The notes under the pieces: generated by a model | Told to the model about the DNA's origin: nothing | The model's database searches: none | What the model saw: the letters and a program-made list of their open reading frames with translations, nothing else | Shown: one piece after another, positions 21,355 through 31,804 of the stretch | Numbering within the stretch: the stretch's first letter is position 1 | Layout of the letters: the number at the start of each line of letters is the position of its first letter | Position numbers and translations under genes: made by a program | Origin: Cafeteria roenbergensis | Lineage: Eukaryota > Sar > Bigyra > Bicosoecida > Cafeteriaceae | NCBI GenBank assembly: GCA_008330645.1 | Contig: VLTN01000072.1 | Location: 106,446-170,445 of the forward strand | Direction of reading: 5' to 3' | DNA length: 64,000 bases

Positions 21355-23700
21355 TCACTCACCCAACTCAGCGTGCCCCTGTGGCCACTCACCAGCCCCG
21401 CCCCGGCCTCTGCCGGCAGCGGCTTGGCTCGCCCGTAGCGCCTCAGACACCCCTACGTGATCGCCCACACCGGGGAGCTCCGCGTGCGTCGGCTTCGTGC
21501 GCGCCCCCGCCGCCAGAGGGACGGGCGGCGCGACGGCTGCGCTGGAGAAGCTCGTGGCCACAATGACGAGGAGGTGCAGCGCCAGCAGGTACGCCAGAAA
21601 GCCGAGGCGCAGCCTGGGCCTCGAGATGAGGCGCACCCCAGCCCGAAGGCAAAAACCGTCCACGGCGTCGATGGCGCGGCGCGCTCCCGGCACCCGCTGC
21701 GTCAGCGGCTTCACCCAGTCGTCGCCGGACACCGGCGCGGCCACGGATGGCCCGCGCCAGGCACTCTGCTGCCGCCATCGCCGACGGGGCGCGCGCCCGC
21801 GATGGCCGCCTGCGCCGTCACCCGCCTCCCCAGGGCTTCCGGGCGCGGTCGCGGTCCGGCGCACCAGGTGGGCGCCCCCGGGGCCAGACGCGTCGACCTG
21901 CGCGGCCGGCAGCCCCTCCTCGACATCCCGCGGCCACGAGGCTCTGCTCGCGCCCCCTCTGTCCGAATACAGGCTCGCTTCAGAGGCAGTGTCGTCGTCG
22001 CCGCCGTCGCCGTCGCCGCTCCCCCCGGGTCTCGCGAACACGATGCCCTCCTCCCCCGGGGCCACGCCGCTCCTGGCCGCAGCCACGGCAGTCGCTGCCG
22101 CCTCGGCCTCCGCCTCGGCCTCCTCCGCCCGCGCCAGCGCCGTCCGTAGCTGCGCCTGCAAGCCTGCGCGCTCCGCGTTGGCCACCTCCAGCTCGTCCTG
22201 GCGCCGGCGCAGCGTCGCCGTGACCGCGGCCATCCTGCTTCGAAGCTCCTGCGCGCGCTCTCCGTCGGCCTCCTCCCTCGCCCGCTGCGCCGCCCCCGCC
22301 GCCTCCGACACGGCGCGCGCCGCCTCCGCCCTCGCCGCCGCGGCCTCACGCCGCAGCTCGTCGCCCATGGCCCTCGCCGCCTCCAGCTGCGCCCGCAGTC
22401 CCGCCGCCTCCTTCTCGAACAGGCGCGCCGAGCGGCCCGCCTCCTCGGCCCTGCTCTCTGCAGCGCGGGCTCGCCCCTCAGCCTCTGCCAGGGCCGAGGC
22501 CGCCTCCGCGTCCCCGCCTCCGCCCGCCGCCGCCGGGCCGGCAGCGCCCAGCTGCGCCTTCAAGGCAGACGCCTCCGACCTGGCCGCCGACAGCGCAGCC
22601 ACCAGCTCCGCCACCTCGGACCGAAGCTCCCCCTCGCGACGCTCCGCCGCCTCCCGCTGCGCCCGCACCTCCGCAACAGCCGAATTCAGAGAGGACTCAG
22701 CTCTCCCGACCTCCTGCCGCGCCGCAGCCGCCTGCGACGCTGCCGCGGCCCGCGCCGCCGCTGCGTCCTCTCGCAGGCCATCCGCCACCCCCCGCAGCCT
22801 GTCAGCCTCCGCCTGCGCCTCCTCCAGCGCGGCCGTGTCGCACTCGCGCAGCTGCCGCTGCAGGTCCGCCACTGTGGCGCGGCTGGCCATGAGCTCGCCG
22901 TACACCTCGCCCAGCTGCCGCTCCAGCGCCGCAGCGCGCTTGCCGCCTCCAGGGCCGCGGCTCGGGCCCGCACCGGCCGTCGCAGCGCCAGAGGCGGGCG
23001 GCTCTGCACCCGCTGGGTCCGCTACAGCGCCCGTGGCACGGGCCGCCAAGGGGCCCTGCCTTGAGGGGTCACTCGCCTGCGGCCGGGAATGTGCCGCCGC
23101 CTCCGCGCCCTCGGCCGCCGAGCTCGCTGAGCGCGCGCCCGCTGCCGCCGGCATGGCCGTGCCTGCGGCCGCGGTCGCCGACCGGGGGTGCCTCGGGGCG
23201 CCCACGCCGGTGCTATCCGTCGCTGCAGTCGCGGGCGCCTGCTGACTGCTCCGCTCGCGCCGGGAGGAGCCGCCAGAGCCCGGTGGGCTCGCGCTTGCCG
23301 CATCGCTGCCGTCCTCGGCGGCTGTGGCCCTCGCCACGGCCTCACCACCTCCCTGGTCTGGCAAGCCAATGTCGCGCTCCTCCACCCCTGCTGCTTGGGG
23401 CTGCGGCGAGGCTGCTGGGACGCTCGGAGTTGGTTGCGCGATTGTTGCGCTCGGGCCGCTCTGCGAAGGTCCCGCAAGCTCGTCCCCTGGCTCCGCCGCA
23501 GGCGAGACAGCATCTCCACCGCCAGGGCCCTCGTCGTCACTTGTGTCGGAGTCGTCGTCCGTTGCCCCCTCGCCAGACAGGGAGGCGGACTGGCTGCGCG
23601 AGCCGGACTCGCTGCCCTCCTCATCGCTGCCGAACCCCTGCGCTGCCTGCTCGTCCACCGAGTCGAGAAAGTCCGACAGTGCCCCCAACAGCTGAGACAT
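21355..23700 (-). CDS. Golgin-84-like coiled-coil Golgi tail-anchored protein
   Basis: A single-exon frame of 781 residues. The layout is that of golgin-84/GOLGA5: an acidic Ser-rich N-terminus, a long Ala/Glu/Arg coiled coil (about residues 300-560), and near the C-terminus a conserved block with AIDAVDGFCLRAGVRL followed by a single membrane span (LGFLAYLLALHLLVIVATSF, about 697-717). Golgin-84 family proteins tether vesicles at Golgi rims. The tail after the span is longer than usual, and the last codons overlap a GTGAGT donor-like site, so a further short exon cannot be excluded. Transcription converges on the TRP-like gene across 279 bp. Confidence 0.75.
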   Translation of the reverse strand: MSQLLGALSDFLDSVDEQAAQGFGSDEEGSESGSRSQSASLSGEGATDDDSDTSDDEGPGGGDAVSPAAEPGDELAGPSQSGPSATIAQPTPSVPAASPQPQAAGVEERDIGLPDQGGGEAVARATAAEDGSDAASASPPGSGGSSRRERSSQQAPATAATDSTGVGAPRHPRSATAAAGTAMPAAAGARSASSAAEGAEAAAHSRPQASDPSRQGPLAARATGAVADPAGAEPPASGAATAGAGPSRGPGGGKRAAALERQLGEVYGELMASRATVADLQRQLRECDTAALEEAQAEADRLRGVADGLREDAAAARAAAASQAAAARQEVGRAESSLNSAVAEVRAQREAAERREGELRSEVAELVAALSAARSEASALKAQLGAAGPAAAGGGGDAEAASALAEAEGRARAAESRAEEAGRSARLFEKEAAGLRAQLEAARAMGDELRREAAAARAEAARAVSEAAGAAQRAREEADGERAQELRSRMAAVTATLRRRQDELEVANAERAGLQAQLRTALARAEEAEAEAEAAATAVAAARSGVAPGEEGIVFARPGGSGDGDGGDDDTASEASLYSDRGGASRASWPRDVEEGLPAAQVDASGPGGAHLVRRTATAPGSPGEAGDGAGGHRGRAPRRRWRQQSAWRGPSVAAPVSGDDWVKPLTQRVPGARRAIDAVDGFCLRAGVRLISRPRLRLGFLAYLLALHLLVIVATSFSSAAVAPPVPLAAGARTKPTHAELPGVGDHVGVSEALRASQAAAGRGRGGAGEWPQGHAELGE

Positions 23701-24117
23701 TGCGGCTGGCCGGGGTGCCGGGGTGCATCTGCGGCGCGGCGGACGGGAACGGTCGCGGTTCGGCTCTGTCGGCGACTGTGCTTGCAGCAGCTCCCCGGGT
23801 GCACGCAGCCGCCGTGCATCACACAACAACAACGCGTCAGCCGCCCCACGCGCGTGGGCTCATCGGTGAGCCGCCTTGGGAAAGCGCCACGCTGCTCGGC
23901 ATTGCTGCCCGCCCACTGCCGCACGCAACGTGTCGCGCCGGCACACTGGCGTGGCCCCGCAACGTTGCCCGCACGAGCCGCACTGCGTCCAGAGGCCCCA
24001 AACTAAGCCGCACACGCAACGAGTTGAGACACGAAACACTAGCTTCCGCCTGCCCGCGCCCAAACCGGTCACAACACTGGCGGTGGGGCTGCTGGCTCGC
24101 GCAGCTCGCCAGGCGCG
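23701..24117. other. Intergenic region between two minus-strand genes
   Basis: Presumed 5' region of the golgin-like gene and 3' end of the next. No coding or repeat signal is recognised. Confidence 0.45.
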
Positions 24118-26766
24118 TCACTCAGCCCACGCCACGGTTTCGCCCTCGCCAACAATCTCTGGAATCCCATAGAGACCATCGCCTTGTTGCTCGGACAAGG
24201 CCTGCGCTGGTTCGTCAGGGCCGGAGCCGGCCGCGCTGGCGCGTCGCGGGTCCGCGGAGACTGGCACGTCGGCAGGGCGCGGCGCCTCGTCGCTGCACGT
24301 CGCCGACAGAGCCCTGAGGCTGCCTCCTGCCCCCGCTTGCAGGGGCGCTTCTAGAGTACCTGTGTCAGGTCGGTCAGCCCTGGCCAGCTTGGCCTGACTC
24401 GCAATCGTCCACATGGCAGAGGAGTGCTGTTGCAGGCCCGGGTCAAACTCAAACGCGTAAGCGGGACTCGAAACGCTGCCGAGCTCCGTGTCGCCGCACA
24501 CCGACGAGGTCCCGGGGCCAGCAGACGACGCCATTGAGCTGGCTTGCGACCCCAGCGACGGCCGTCCAGAGAGGGACGCCGCCCGGTTGCCGCCGCTCCG
24601 GCCTGCGTTGCGGGCCGACGTCGAGCGGCTCCACGAGGTGGAGGCGGAAGATGCCGCCACTGGGGGCCTCCTCCCGTGCTGCCGAGCTGTCGGGTGCAGC
24701 GGCTCCGAGTACTCGGACAGGCGGCGGAAGCGCGTCCTCCCTGGCGACCCCGTGGCCCCCGCTGCGCGGCCGGCGTCAGCGAGGCTCGAGTGCGCGTGGC
24801 CCAGCGGCGACCTGGCCAGCGACGGCGGCGAGAGCCCCACCCGGACGCCCTCAGACCGCATGGGGTGGAGCCTGGGCGGCTGCGCGATTCCCAGCGTCGC
24901 CCCGACGCCCCCGGGGAGCGGGCCTGGGCTGCGGGCACTCGTGCCGCCCTCGGCTGGCGGCCGCTCAGCGACTGCCTCCGCGGGCAGGGGGGGCGCTTGC
25001 GCGGCGCTCTCGCTTGCAATCTGCTGGGGAGGCGGGGAGGGCACGGAAGGGGCCGCGGCAGCCACGCGCCCCGCTGGCTGACTGGCTGCGGCAGCCACGC
25101 GCCCCGCTGGCTGACTGGCTGCGGCAGCCACGCGCCCCGCTGGCTGACTGGCTGCGGCAGCCACGCGCCCCGCTGGCTGACTGGCTGCGGCAGCCACGAG
25201 GTCGTGCTCTTGCGAGCGAGGCCTTGCTGCAGCGAGAGGGGCCTCGTCAGAGCAGGCGGTGGCTCGACGACCGCCCCCGCCGCCGTCGGAGTCGCCGCTG
25301 CTTGGGCCCGCACACGGCGCGGCAACTTGCAGCGGCGCGTCGCTGGCACTGCTAGCCGGCGCCAGACACGGGACTTGCCTTGGGGGCGAAACCGGCGCAA
25401 CTGCTTGTCCGCCGTGCGTTGATCCAGCGGCGGCAGCGGCGCCGGCAGACGGGTCCACCTGCTGGCGCTTGGCCGCACGGATGACCTCGGCCACACGCTG
25501 AAACTCCGCGCAGTGGCTGTCCACCAGGCTCGTGAGTAGGAGGGCAGCATCCACCGTTCGGCCACCAGCGCACGCCGCCGCGGTGCTGCCTCGTCCCGGC
25601 GCCGATCGGAGGGCGCGAAACCGCGCGACAAGGTCCTCCCTTCCCTGCTTGGACCAGCCGGCAAACGCCATGCCGACGCCCATGAGCTCCCCGTGCCCCC
25701 GCGCCATGTTCCAGCACGGGCTGTGGCGCAGCAGGCCGCGGGCCAGCGGCGGCAGCAACGTCTCGCAGACCCGTGCCGACTCCTTGGCGGGCACAGAGGA
25801 GGAGGAGGAGGCGGCTGCGCCGTCGCAGCTGCGGAACAGCACGGGTGCCGACCGGGCCGGAGGGCGGCCCAGCTCGGCCAGGAGGGCTCGCAGCGCAGCC
25901 ACAAGCGCCTCTGCGCGCGGGTGCGGCGATGCAAAAAAGCCGCCGGACGCGCCCACCACGCCAGGACAAGGCGGGTCCTCCTCGAGCAGCAGGGATTGCC
26001 ACAGCTGCACGAGGGTGTCTGGCGGCTGGGCAGCAAGCTTGGCCGCGTCCTCGGCGAGCGCTGCAGCGGCAGCGGCAGCGCTCAATGGTGGCAGCCCTTG
26101 CCGCTCCGCCAGCAGCCGTCGAACCGTCGCAAGAATGGGCGAAGGGTCGTCGGGCTGAGGCAGCCGCGCATCCAGCGCAACCTCCATGAGTCTGAGGTGC
26201 ACGTCGCGGCCTAGCGCTGGGCGAGCTGGGAGCGAGCTTGCTTTTCTGGTCGCTCGAGCATCGTCGCCAGCCGGCGGCCCGGCCGCCCCTTCGGCGCTCT
26301 GGAGGTGCCACACGGGCCCATGTGTCGCGTAGTCTGGCTCAGGAGGCGCGGGGGCAGTGGGCCATGCCGCGGCGCCTGGGGCGCGCCCGGTGGGCCCAGC
26401 GTGGCTGCCGAGCTCGTGCGCGCCCGGTCGCAGCCCCGCTCGCAGCGTTGATGGAGCGCAAGGCTCTCCAGGCTGGGCTTGCCTGCAGGCTGCGGCCGTA
26501 GGCGCCGCAATTGCGTCCAGAGTCCCCGCCTTGGGCCCTCGGTACCGCACGCGCGTCCTCGCGAGCGCGTGCAGCGCTTGAGCAACAGGGTCTGACTCGT
26601 CCCTCGACGGCGCATCGGCCCCCGCCTCCCTGGGAAGGGGCCGGCCGCTGGCCACGCCATGGTGGCCTTGTGTGGGCCGTGCAGCGAGCGCCTCGCGCCT
26701 CGCTTCTTGCTGCTCCGCCTTGGCCGGGAGCGACGACACTGGTGTCGCAACTGCGGCGGGGTCCAT
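24118..26766 (-). CDS. Hypothetical protein with 11-residue tandem repeats
   Basis: A single open frame of 882 residues from the ATG at 26766. I do not recognise the family. The middle holds two plausibly folded helical regions (around DDPSPILATVRRLLAERQGL and LLPPLARGLLRHSPCWNMAR), with Trp and Cys residues uncommon in shadow frames of this genome. The second half is low-complexity and includes four tandem AAAASQPAGRV units encoded by a 33-bp repeat. Near the end RFRRLSEYSE looks like a basophilic phosphorylation site. The start is uncertain: the frame stays open further upstream, but would then overlap the first exon of the divergent gene at 27006. The family is unknown and no function is proposed. 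Confidence 0.55.
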   Translation of the reverse strand: MDPAAVATPVSSLPAKAEQQEARREALAARPTQGHHGVASGRPLPREAGADAPSRDESDPVAQALHALARTRVRYRGPKAGTLDAIAAPTAAACRQAQPGEPCAPSTLRAGLRPGAHELGSHAGPTGRAPGAAAWPTAPAPPEPDYATHGPVWHLQSAEGAAGPPAGDDARATRKASSLPARPALGRDVHLRLMEVALDARLPQPDDPSPILATVRRLLAERQGLPPLSAAAAAAALAEDAAKLAAQPPDTLVQLWQSLLLEEDPPCPGVVGASGGFFASPHPRAEALVAALRALLAELGRPPARSAPVLFRSCDGAAASSSSSVPAKESARVCETLLPPLARGLLRHSPCWNMARGHGELMGVGMAFAGWSKQGREDLVARFRALRSAPGRGSTAAACAGGRTVDAALLLTSLVDSHCAEFQRVAEVIRAAKRQQVDPSAGAAAAAGSTHGGQAVAPVSPPRQVPCLAPASSASDAPLQVAAPCAGPSSGDSDGGGGGRRATACSDEAPLAAARPRSQEHDLVAAAASQPAGRVAAAASQPAGRVAAAASQPAGRVAAAASQPAGRVAAAAPSVPSPPPQQIASESAAQAPPLPAEAVAERPPAEGGTSARSPGPLPGGVGATLGIAQPPRLHPMRSEGVRVGLSPPSLARSPLGHAHSSLADAGRAAGATGSPGRTRFRRLSEYSEPLHPTARQHGRRPPVAASSASTSWSRSTSARNAGRSGGNRAASLSGRPSLGSQASSMASSAGPGTSSVCGDTELGSVSSPAYAFEFDPGLQQHSSAMWTIASQAKLARADRPDTGTLEAPLQAGAGGSLRALSATCSDEAPRPADVPVSADPRRASAAGSGPDEPAQALSEQQGDGLYGIPEIVGEGETVAWAE
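25055..25198. repeat. 33-bp coding tandem repeat
   Basis: About 4.4 near-perfect 33-bp copies starting at 25055, 25088, 25121, 25154 and 25187. The length is a multiple of three, so the frame is preserved (AAAASQPAGRV on the minus strand). Confidence 0.92.
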
Positions 26767-27005
26767 TCCAAGCCTGCCCGCAAGCAGGCGAAACCCCCGC
26801 TGTCCCTCGCGCGGCTCGTGTGGGAGCAGCCGGCGCTCACTGGCTGGGAGCGACAGCGCCCCCTTGAAGGGTGCGGGGTCAGCTAGCGCGTGAGGTCTGG
26901 CGGGAGTGAGGCATGCGTGCAGAGCCGCACTTGGAGCGTGGCTCGTGGAGGGCGTTTGACTCGGCACCCCGGGGCGAGCGCCGCGAGTGCGTCGAAGAGC
27001 GCGCC

Positions 27006-30000
27006 ATGCAGCGCGGGCGAACGCCCAGGAGCCAGGGCATCGCGCGATGGTACATGCTGCTCCCAGAGTCCCGCAAGATCGCCGTGGTGGTGCTGTCCAC
27101 AATTGTTGTGCTGACTCTTGTCAGCCTGCTGCTAGGCCCACCGAACCCGGCGGCTGCCCCGCCAGCCGTGGCGCACACCCTTTCCAAAGGTGAGTAACCG
27201 GGCCGGGGGCGGCGCGCTGCGGTGACTTCGAGCGCGACAGGGCCGGCGCTTAGCGCAACACGGCCACGCAAGTTTCCGCGTTCGGCGGCTTTCTGAACCT
27301 CGCAGCGGAAGCTCAGCGCGTGGCCGAGGAGACCGAGGCCCGCGTTCGCAAACAGCTGGAACGGACCCACGCGCCTGCCCTCGACCTGACCCGCGCCGAG
27401 ATGGAGCGGCTGCGCGAGGTGGTTCGGCAGGAGCGGGCGAATGTCGCGGAGCTCCAGCGCCGGGCCTCCCTCAGCGAACTGAGCGCCTCGGCTGCCAACG
27501 AGGCCCGTGAGGAGCTGGCGCTCATTCGGCACCGCCTTAGCGAGAAGGAGCGGGAGCTTCTCGAGGCGCAGGAGCGCGCGGCCAAGGCCGAGACGCAAGC
27601 CCTCGAGAGCGCGGAGCGAGCGCCCGGGTCTCCGGACCCCAGCGGCAGCGGCGACGGTGCGGCTGGAGAGGGGGCAGCCGGCTCCGGCGGACCCGCCGCC
27701 GCTCATGAGGCCGCGCTGGCGGAGCTGGTGGCGGCGGAGGTGCAGCACCAGCTGCTCGTCGACAGCGAGACCCGCGTCGAGGCGGGCGCGGACCGGTCGA
27801 TGGAGTGGTTTTGCGCCCACGCGGGATCGGACGCGGCGCCGTGGTCGGGCCCCGTGCCCCCAGGCGCCGCTGCCTCCGCCGCGGTGGACGGACCCGCGCT
27901 CGGCCCGCAGCGCTGCGTGGGGGAGCCGGCGCCCGGCGACGACACCGCCCCCCTCCGCGTGTACTTCACCGACACGCCCTCCACGGTGGCCGCCACGGCC
28001 AGGCTCGCCCTGCAGACTCTCAACGTCAGCGACCCGCGGTTCGCCGGAGCGACGCTCGACGACTCGTTCTTGCTCGCAGGCGCGGCAGGGAGCGACGCGT
28101 GCTGCAGCCGGCTCTACTGGGCGGTGCACCCGGTGTACGGCGTGCTGTACAAGCTCCGCATACCCCTCGGCACCCACAGCCGCGGCGCCACGGCAGCGCC
28201 CTCCGCAGGCGAGAGCGTCGGCGCCGCGGGTGCCGGTGCCAGCGCCGAAACCAGCACCAGCGCGCCAGCCGGCGGAGCGTCAGGGGAGGCACCGGCACTG
28301 CGCGGATCCCCCCAGGGGGGCGTTCGCAGCGTGTGCTTCCGCCGGCGCTGGGACCCTATGTCGTCCCGCCTGGTCCCACTGTCCCCAGCCGCCGCCACTA
28401 CGGGCGCTCCGCTCATCCGCTCGCTGCAGCGCTGGGCTGCCGCAGGCGCACGCAAGCCCGCGGCGGAGCTGCCGCAGACGCCTCCTACGGATCCAAAGCC
28501 GTCGCCGGCGGCTGCGGCATGCGACGCGGCGGCCAGCCAGTCCGACCCCGGCACTGGCGGCGACGACCACGCCGACCACATCCACGACGACCCCCTCGTC
28601 GTGGCCGTGCCGGTCCGGCTGCAGCGCTTGCACCTCCTCCCCTCGCTCCTCCGCTCCATCGCGGCGGCGGGCGGGGCGCACCAGGCCGCCGCTCACGCTG
28701 CGGCGGCGCCGGGCGGCGCGGGCGCGCCCCCACAGGCCTCCCCGCCCGCTCACTGCTCCATCAGTGTCGTCCTCGTGCCCGTCGACGAGGCAGAGCTGGC
28801 AATGGCAGAGCTGGCAGCGGCGCAGACGAGCAAGACCGCGCGATCCCTGGGAGCCGCCGGTGCCCGGCGAACGGGCGGAACCGCTGGCGATGGCGACATC
28901 CCGGCAGCAGGCGCCCAGCCTGAGAGGGGCGGCCAAGGAGGCGAGGAGCAGGCAAGGCAGGAGGCGGAGGCGGAGGCGGAGGCGGAGGCGGAGGCGGAGG
29001 CGGAGGCGGAGGCGGAGGCGGAGGCGGAGGCGGAGGCGGAGGCGGAGGCGGAGGCGGAGGGCCCCGACGAGGGCCTGTCCGCCCCACCCGTGCTCGCCGC
29101 CTCGCAGGCAATGCGGCGCCTGAAGCTGATTGCAGCTGCAGCAAAGTCCGTCCTGGGGCTCGACGTGAAGGTGGTCTCCTTCCCCGTGTCCGATGCCGTT
29201 GCCGTGGCCCAGGGCGACGGCCCCGATGCGGCCTCGGAGGTGCTGCAAGCAGCCCGCGCACACGCCGCGCCACTCATCAAGGGCGGCGCGGCTGCGAGGG
29301 TCAACGCCTGGGCTGGGGCAAGCCCCGCCCAGCCGCTCGTGGTCGAGGCAGCCTTCCCGGCCGACCCGGCAGAGCTCGGCCCCACCGCCACGGCACTCCT
29401 CGCCTCGCCCATAGTCCGCCTCCTGGCTGGCGCCCTCGACAGCGCCAGCGACCCCGAGAGCCACATCCTCGTCCTCGACGGGGCCACGCTCAACGTGCCG
29501 CGGTCTCTCACGCGCCTGGCTAGCTGGGCCGTCTCGCCCGGCGCCGGCGCCCTCCTGGCCCTGCCCTCTCGCCTCGAGCGCGGACAGGCGTCCTCGTCTC
29601 TGGCAAGCTCCGCATCTGAGATGCTGAGCTCCGCGCTGACTGCTGTGGCCGAGGCCGTCGGCTGGCAGGCGGCGAACGCTGAAGCCCCTTCCGCCGGGAC
29701 CACTCACGGAACCGACGACCACCCGGACGACCCGCACCTCTCAACCGAGCAGCTCTACCTGAAGCGTGGCTGGCGGCTGTACACGGGCCCCGCGGACGGA
29801 GGCTTCTCCGGCCCGCACGCGCCGGAGGAGGAGGAGGCCGACTTCCCGACCGTTGGAGCGGCGCAGTGGCTCGCAGCCCGGCCCGGGCCCGGACAGCTCG
29901 GGCGCGACGCCCAGGACGAGGCTGACGCGGCCGCGGCCGCGCAGGACAAGGAGGCCTCTGCCGCGGCCGCCTCCGCGGACTCGGCCACCTCGCCGCGGGG

Positions 30001-31477
30001 CCTGCTTGTCGGGGGCGCCTTGGAGACGCTCTCGGGTCGCCAGGCGCCCGTCGCGGGCAGCCCCCGCCCCGGCACGCAGCCGCGGATCGGCCCCGCCAAG
30101 CCACGGGCCCACGGCCGGCGGCGGGCTCTGCAGAGCTCGGCGGCCGACACGCAGACCGAGGGAGACCACGCCGGGTCGGCCGACGCCGCTGACATGGCCG
30201 ACTCTCACGCGCACGCGTCGGGCGCCTGGCGCCTGGCGGGCCCTGCAACCCCACTTTCGGTCGTCAAGAACGTCCGCGGCCGGCCGACAACGCTGGCGGC
30301 CACACGCGGCGATCTTGCCAAGGCCCTGTGGGCAGCCATGGCCGCGGCCGCGGCCGCAGACGCCGGTTCAGGTGCCATCGCCGGAGACGCTGGCATCAAC
30401 CGGGCCGACGGCGGCGCCACCGGCCTCCTTGGGCCGGCCTGGCGGGTGAGCGCGGAGCAGCTGGAGGCGCGGCTTGCAGCCGGCCTTCCGTCTGTCGGCG
30501 ACGCCTGCGTTGGACAGCGCATCCTCTGGGGCCTGAGGCACGCTGCCGGCGTGCGCGTGCCCTCCGTGTCGTCCCCGGGGCTCGTCCTGGATGACGTGTC
30601 GCTCCCGCGGGCTGCGGTGCAGGGGATGCCGCTCGACCTTTGGACCGCGCCTGGCACGGCCAACGCCCCCGGGACCGTCAAAGCCGCTGCGGCCAAGGCA
30701 GCTGCCGCGGCAACTGCTGCCGCCGCCGCCGCCGCCGCCGCGCCAGAGGGGCTGCTCCGTCCTGAGGCCGACCGCTGCGAGTGTGACGCCGACGGCGCCT
30801 CGCCCCCCACAGCGCCGCCAGAGGGCGGCGACTCGCCCCGCTCCAGCCCGCTCAAGGTCGTCCGAACCATTGCTGCAGAGTGCGAGTGGGAGCCGCGGCA
30901 CGGCGTCGCCGACTCTCCCCTGGACAGGCAGCGCGTCGCTTGCGCCCTCTCCCGGTGGGGCGCGCCCCTGCCGCCCGCGCCCGGTGCCAAGAGCCCCAAG
31001 CCAGAGTCACCCCGGGACTCGAGCGGGCAGGCCACTGTCGTCCCGTGGAAGCGCCCCGGCGCCGGGGCTGGGGCCGGACTGCCGCTGCAGTCCCAGCCGG
31101 GCTGCGAGGAGCACAGACTCATCGGGCACACCTTCCGCCGAGTGCACCCGGTGCACGGCTTGGAGGTGCTGTTCAAGCCCACGCCTGCTCTCATGCGCGG
31201 CCTGGAGGCCAGGGGGGAGGTGGCGGGAGGCGACCGCGGAGCGGGCGGGACGTTTGCCCTCCGGTTGCCCCTGGAGCGGCAGGCGGTGCAGCAGGGGGTG
31301 CAGAGGGTTCCGGGGCCGTCGGGCTACACGGGGGGCGAGCAGGACGAGGACGCATCCCAGGGCGAGGAGGAGCAGGGCGAAGAGGAGGAGGAGGGCGAGG
31401 AGGAGGAGGAGCAGGGCGAGGAGGAGCAGGTCGAAGAGGAGGAGGAGGAGGAGGAGGAGCTGCCCGCAGCAGCTTGA
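27006..31477 (+). CDS. Large type II membrane protein, possible GT-A-like glycosyltransferase
   Basis: Exon 1 (27006-27189) and exon 2 (27306-31477) join in phase 1 across a short GTGAGT...CGCAG intron, giving 1451 residues. The N-terminus is a signal anchor (basic residues, then VVVLSTIVVLTLVSLLLG), followed by a coiled-coil stem, as in Golgi glycosyltransferases. Folded-looking blocks include PLVVAVPVRLQRLHLLPSLL, a hydrophobic strand with acidic end (SHILVLDGATLNV) and LYLKRGWRLYTGP. Their order recalls GnT-I-like (GT13) GT-A enzymes, but a clear DxD is missing, so this is only a suggestion. Between blocks lie long Ala-rich spacers and a Glu-Ala repeat of about 17 units. A Glu-rich tail ends the protein. 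Related short blocks with VHPVYGV and VHPVHGL occur near both ends of the lumenal part. Confidence 0.6.
28961..29060. repeat. (GAGGCG)n hexanucleotide repeat, ~17 copies
   Basis: Perfect hexanucleotide array of 100 bp coding alternating Glu-Ala inside the type II membrane protein. Confidence 0.95.
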
Positions 31478-31804
31478 GCTTCGTGTGCTGCTGCGTCTGC
31501 GCGCAGGCCAAGGCAGCAGTGTTGATGTCCAAGGCCGCTGGCCGCGGCCTCAAGCTTGCCGCTCGCGCGCCTGCGCTTGCCCCCGCTGCGCCGCGGCGCC
31601 GGGGGCGCCTGCTCGTGGCTCGGGGGCGCGGGTGAGAGGCGGCGCGGCAGAGAGTGCAAGCGTGTGTGGGGGCGCTGGTGGGCTGGCGATGAATGGGTGA
31701 TGAAACGCTCACTGTGCCGCCCGTGGGGGTGAAATGCGGCTGGTTTGGCGGGCGCTGACGAGGGCGGCGGACTGCCCGCGCTTCGCCGGGCGGTTTCGCG
31801 CCAC
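31478..31804. other. Convergent intergenic region
   Basis: Between the stops of the type II membrane protein gene and GGH. GC-rich, with no recognised coding or structured feature. Confidence 0.5.

Noticed and set aside
21140-21355. Extra 3' exon of the golgin-84-like gene
   Set aside because: A GTGAGT donor-like site at the stop and a CGCAG downstream exist, but the family normally ends shortly after the membrane span, so I kept the simple stop.
26767-27102. N-terminal extension of the unknown minus-strand protein to 27102
   Set aside because: It would overlap the signal-anchor exon of the divergent plus-strand gene, and its translation is Arg/Pro-rich with no structure.
28280-29737. Antisense open frame rich in Leu-Arg repeats opposite the Glu-Ala array
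   Set aside because: Reverse reading of the (GAGGCG)n array; no independent coding features.
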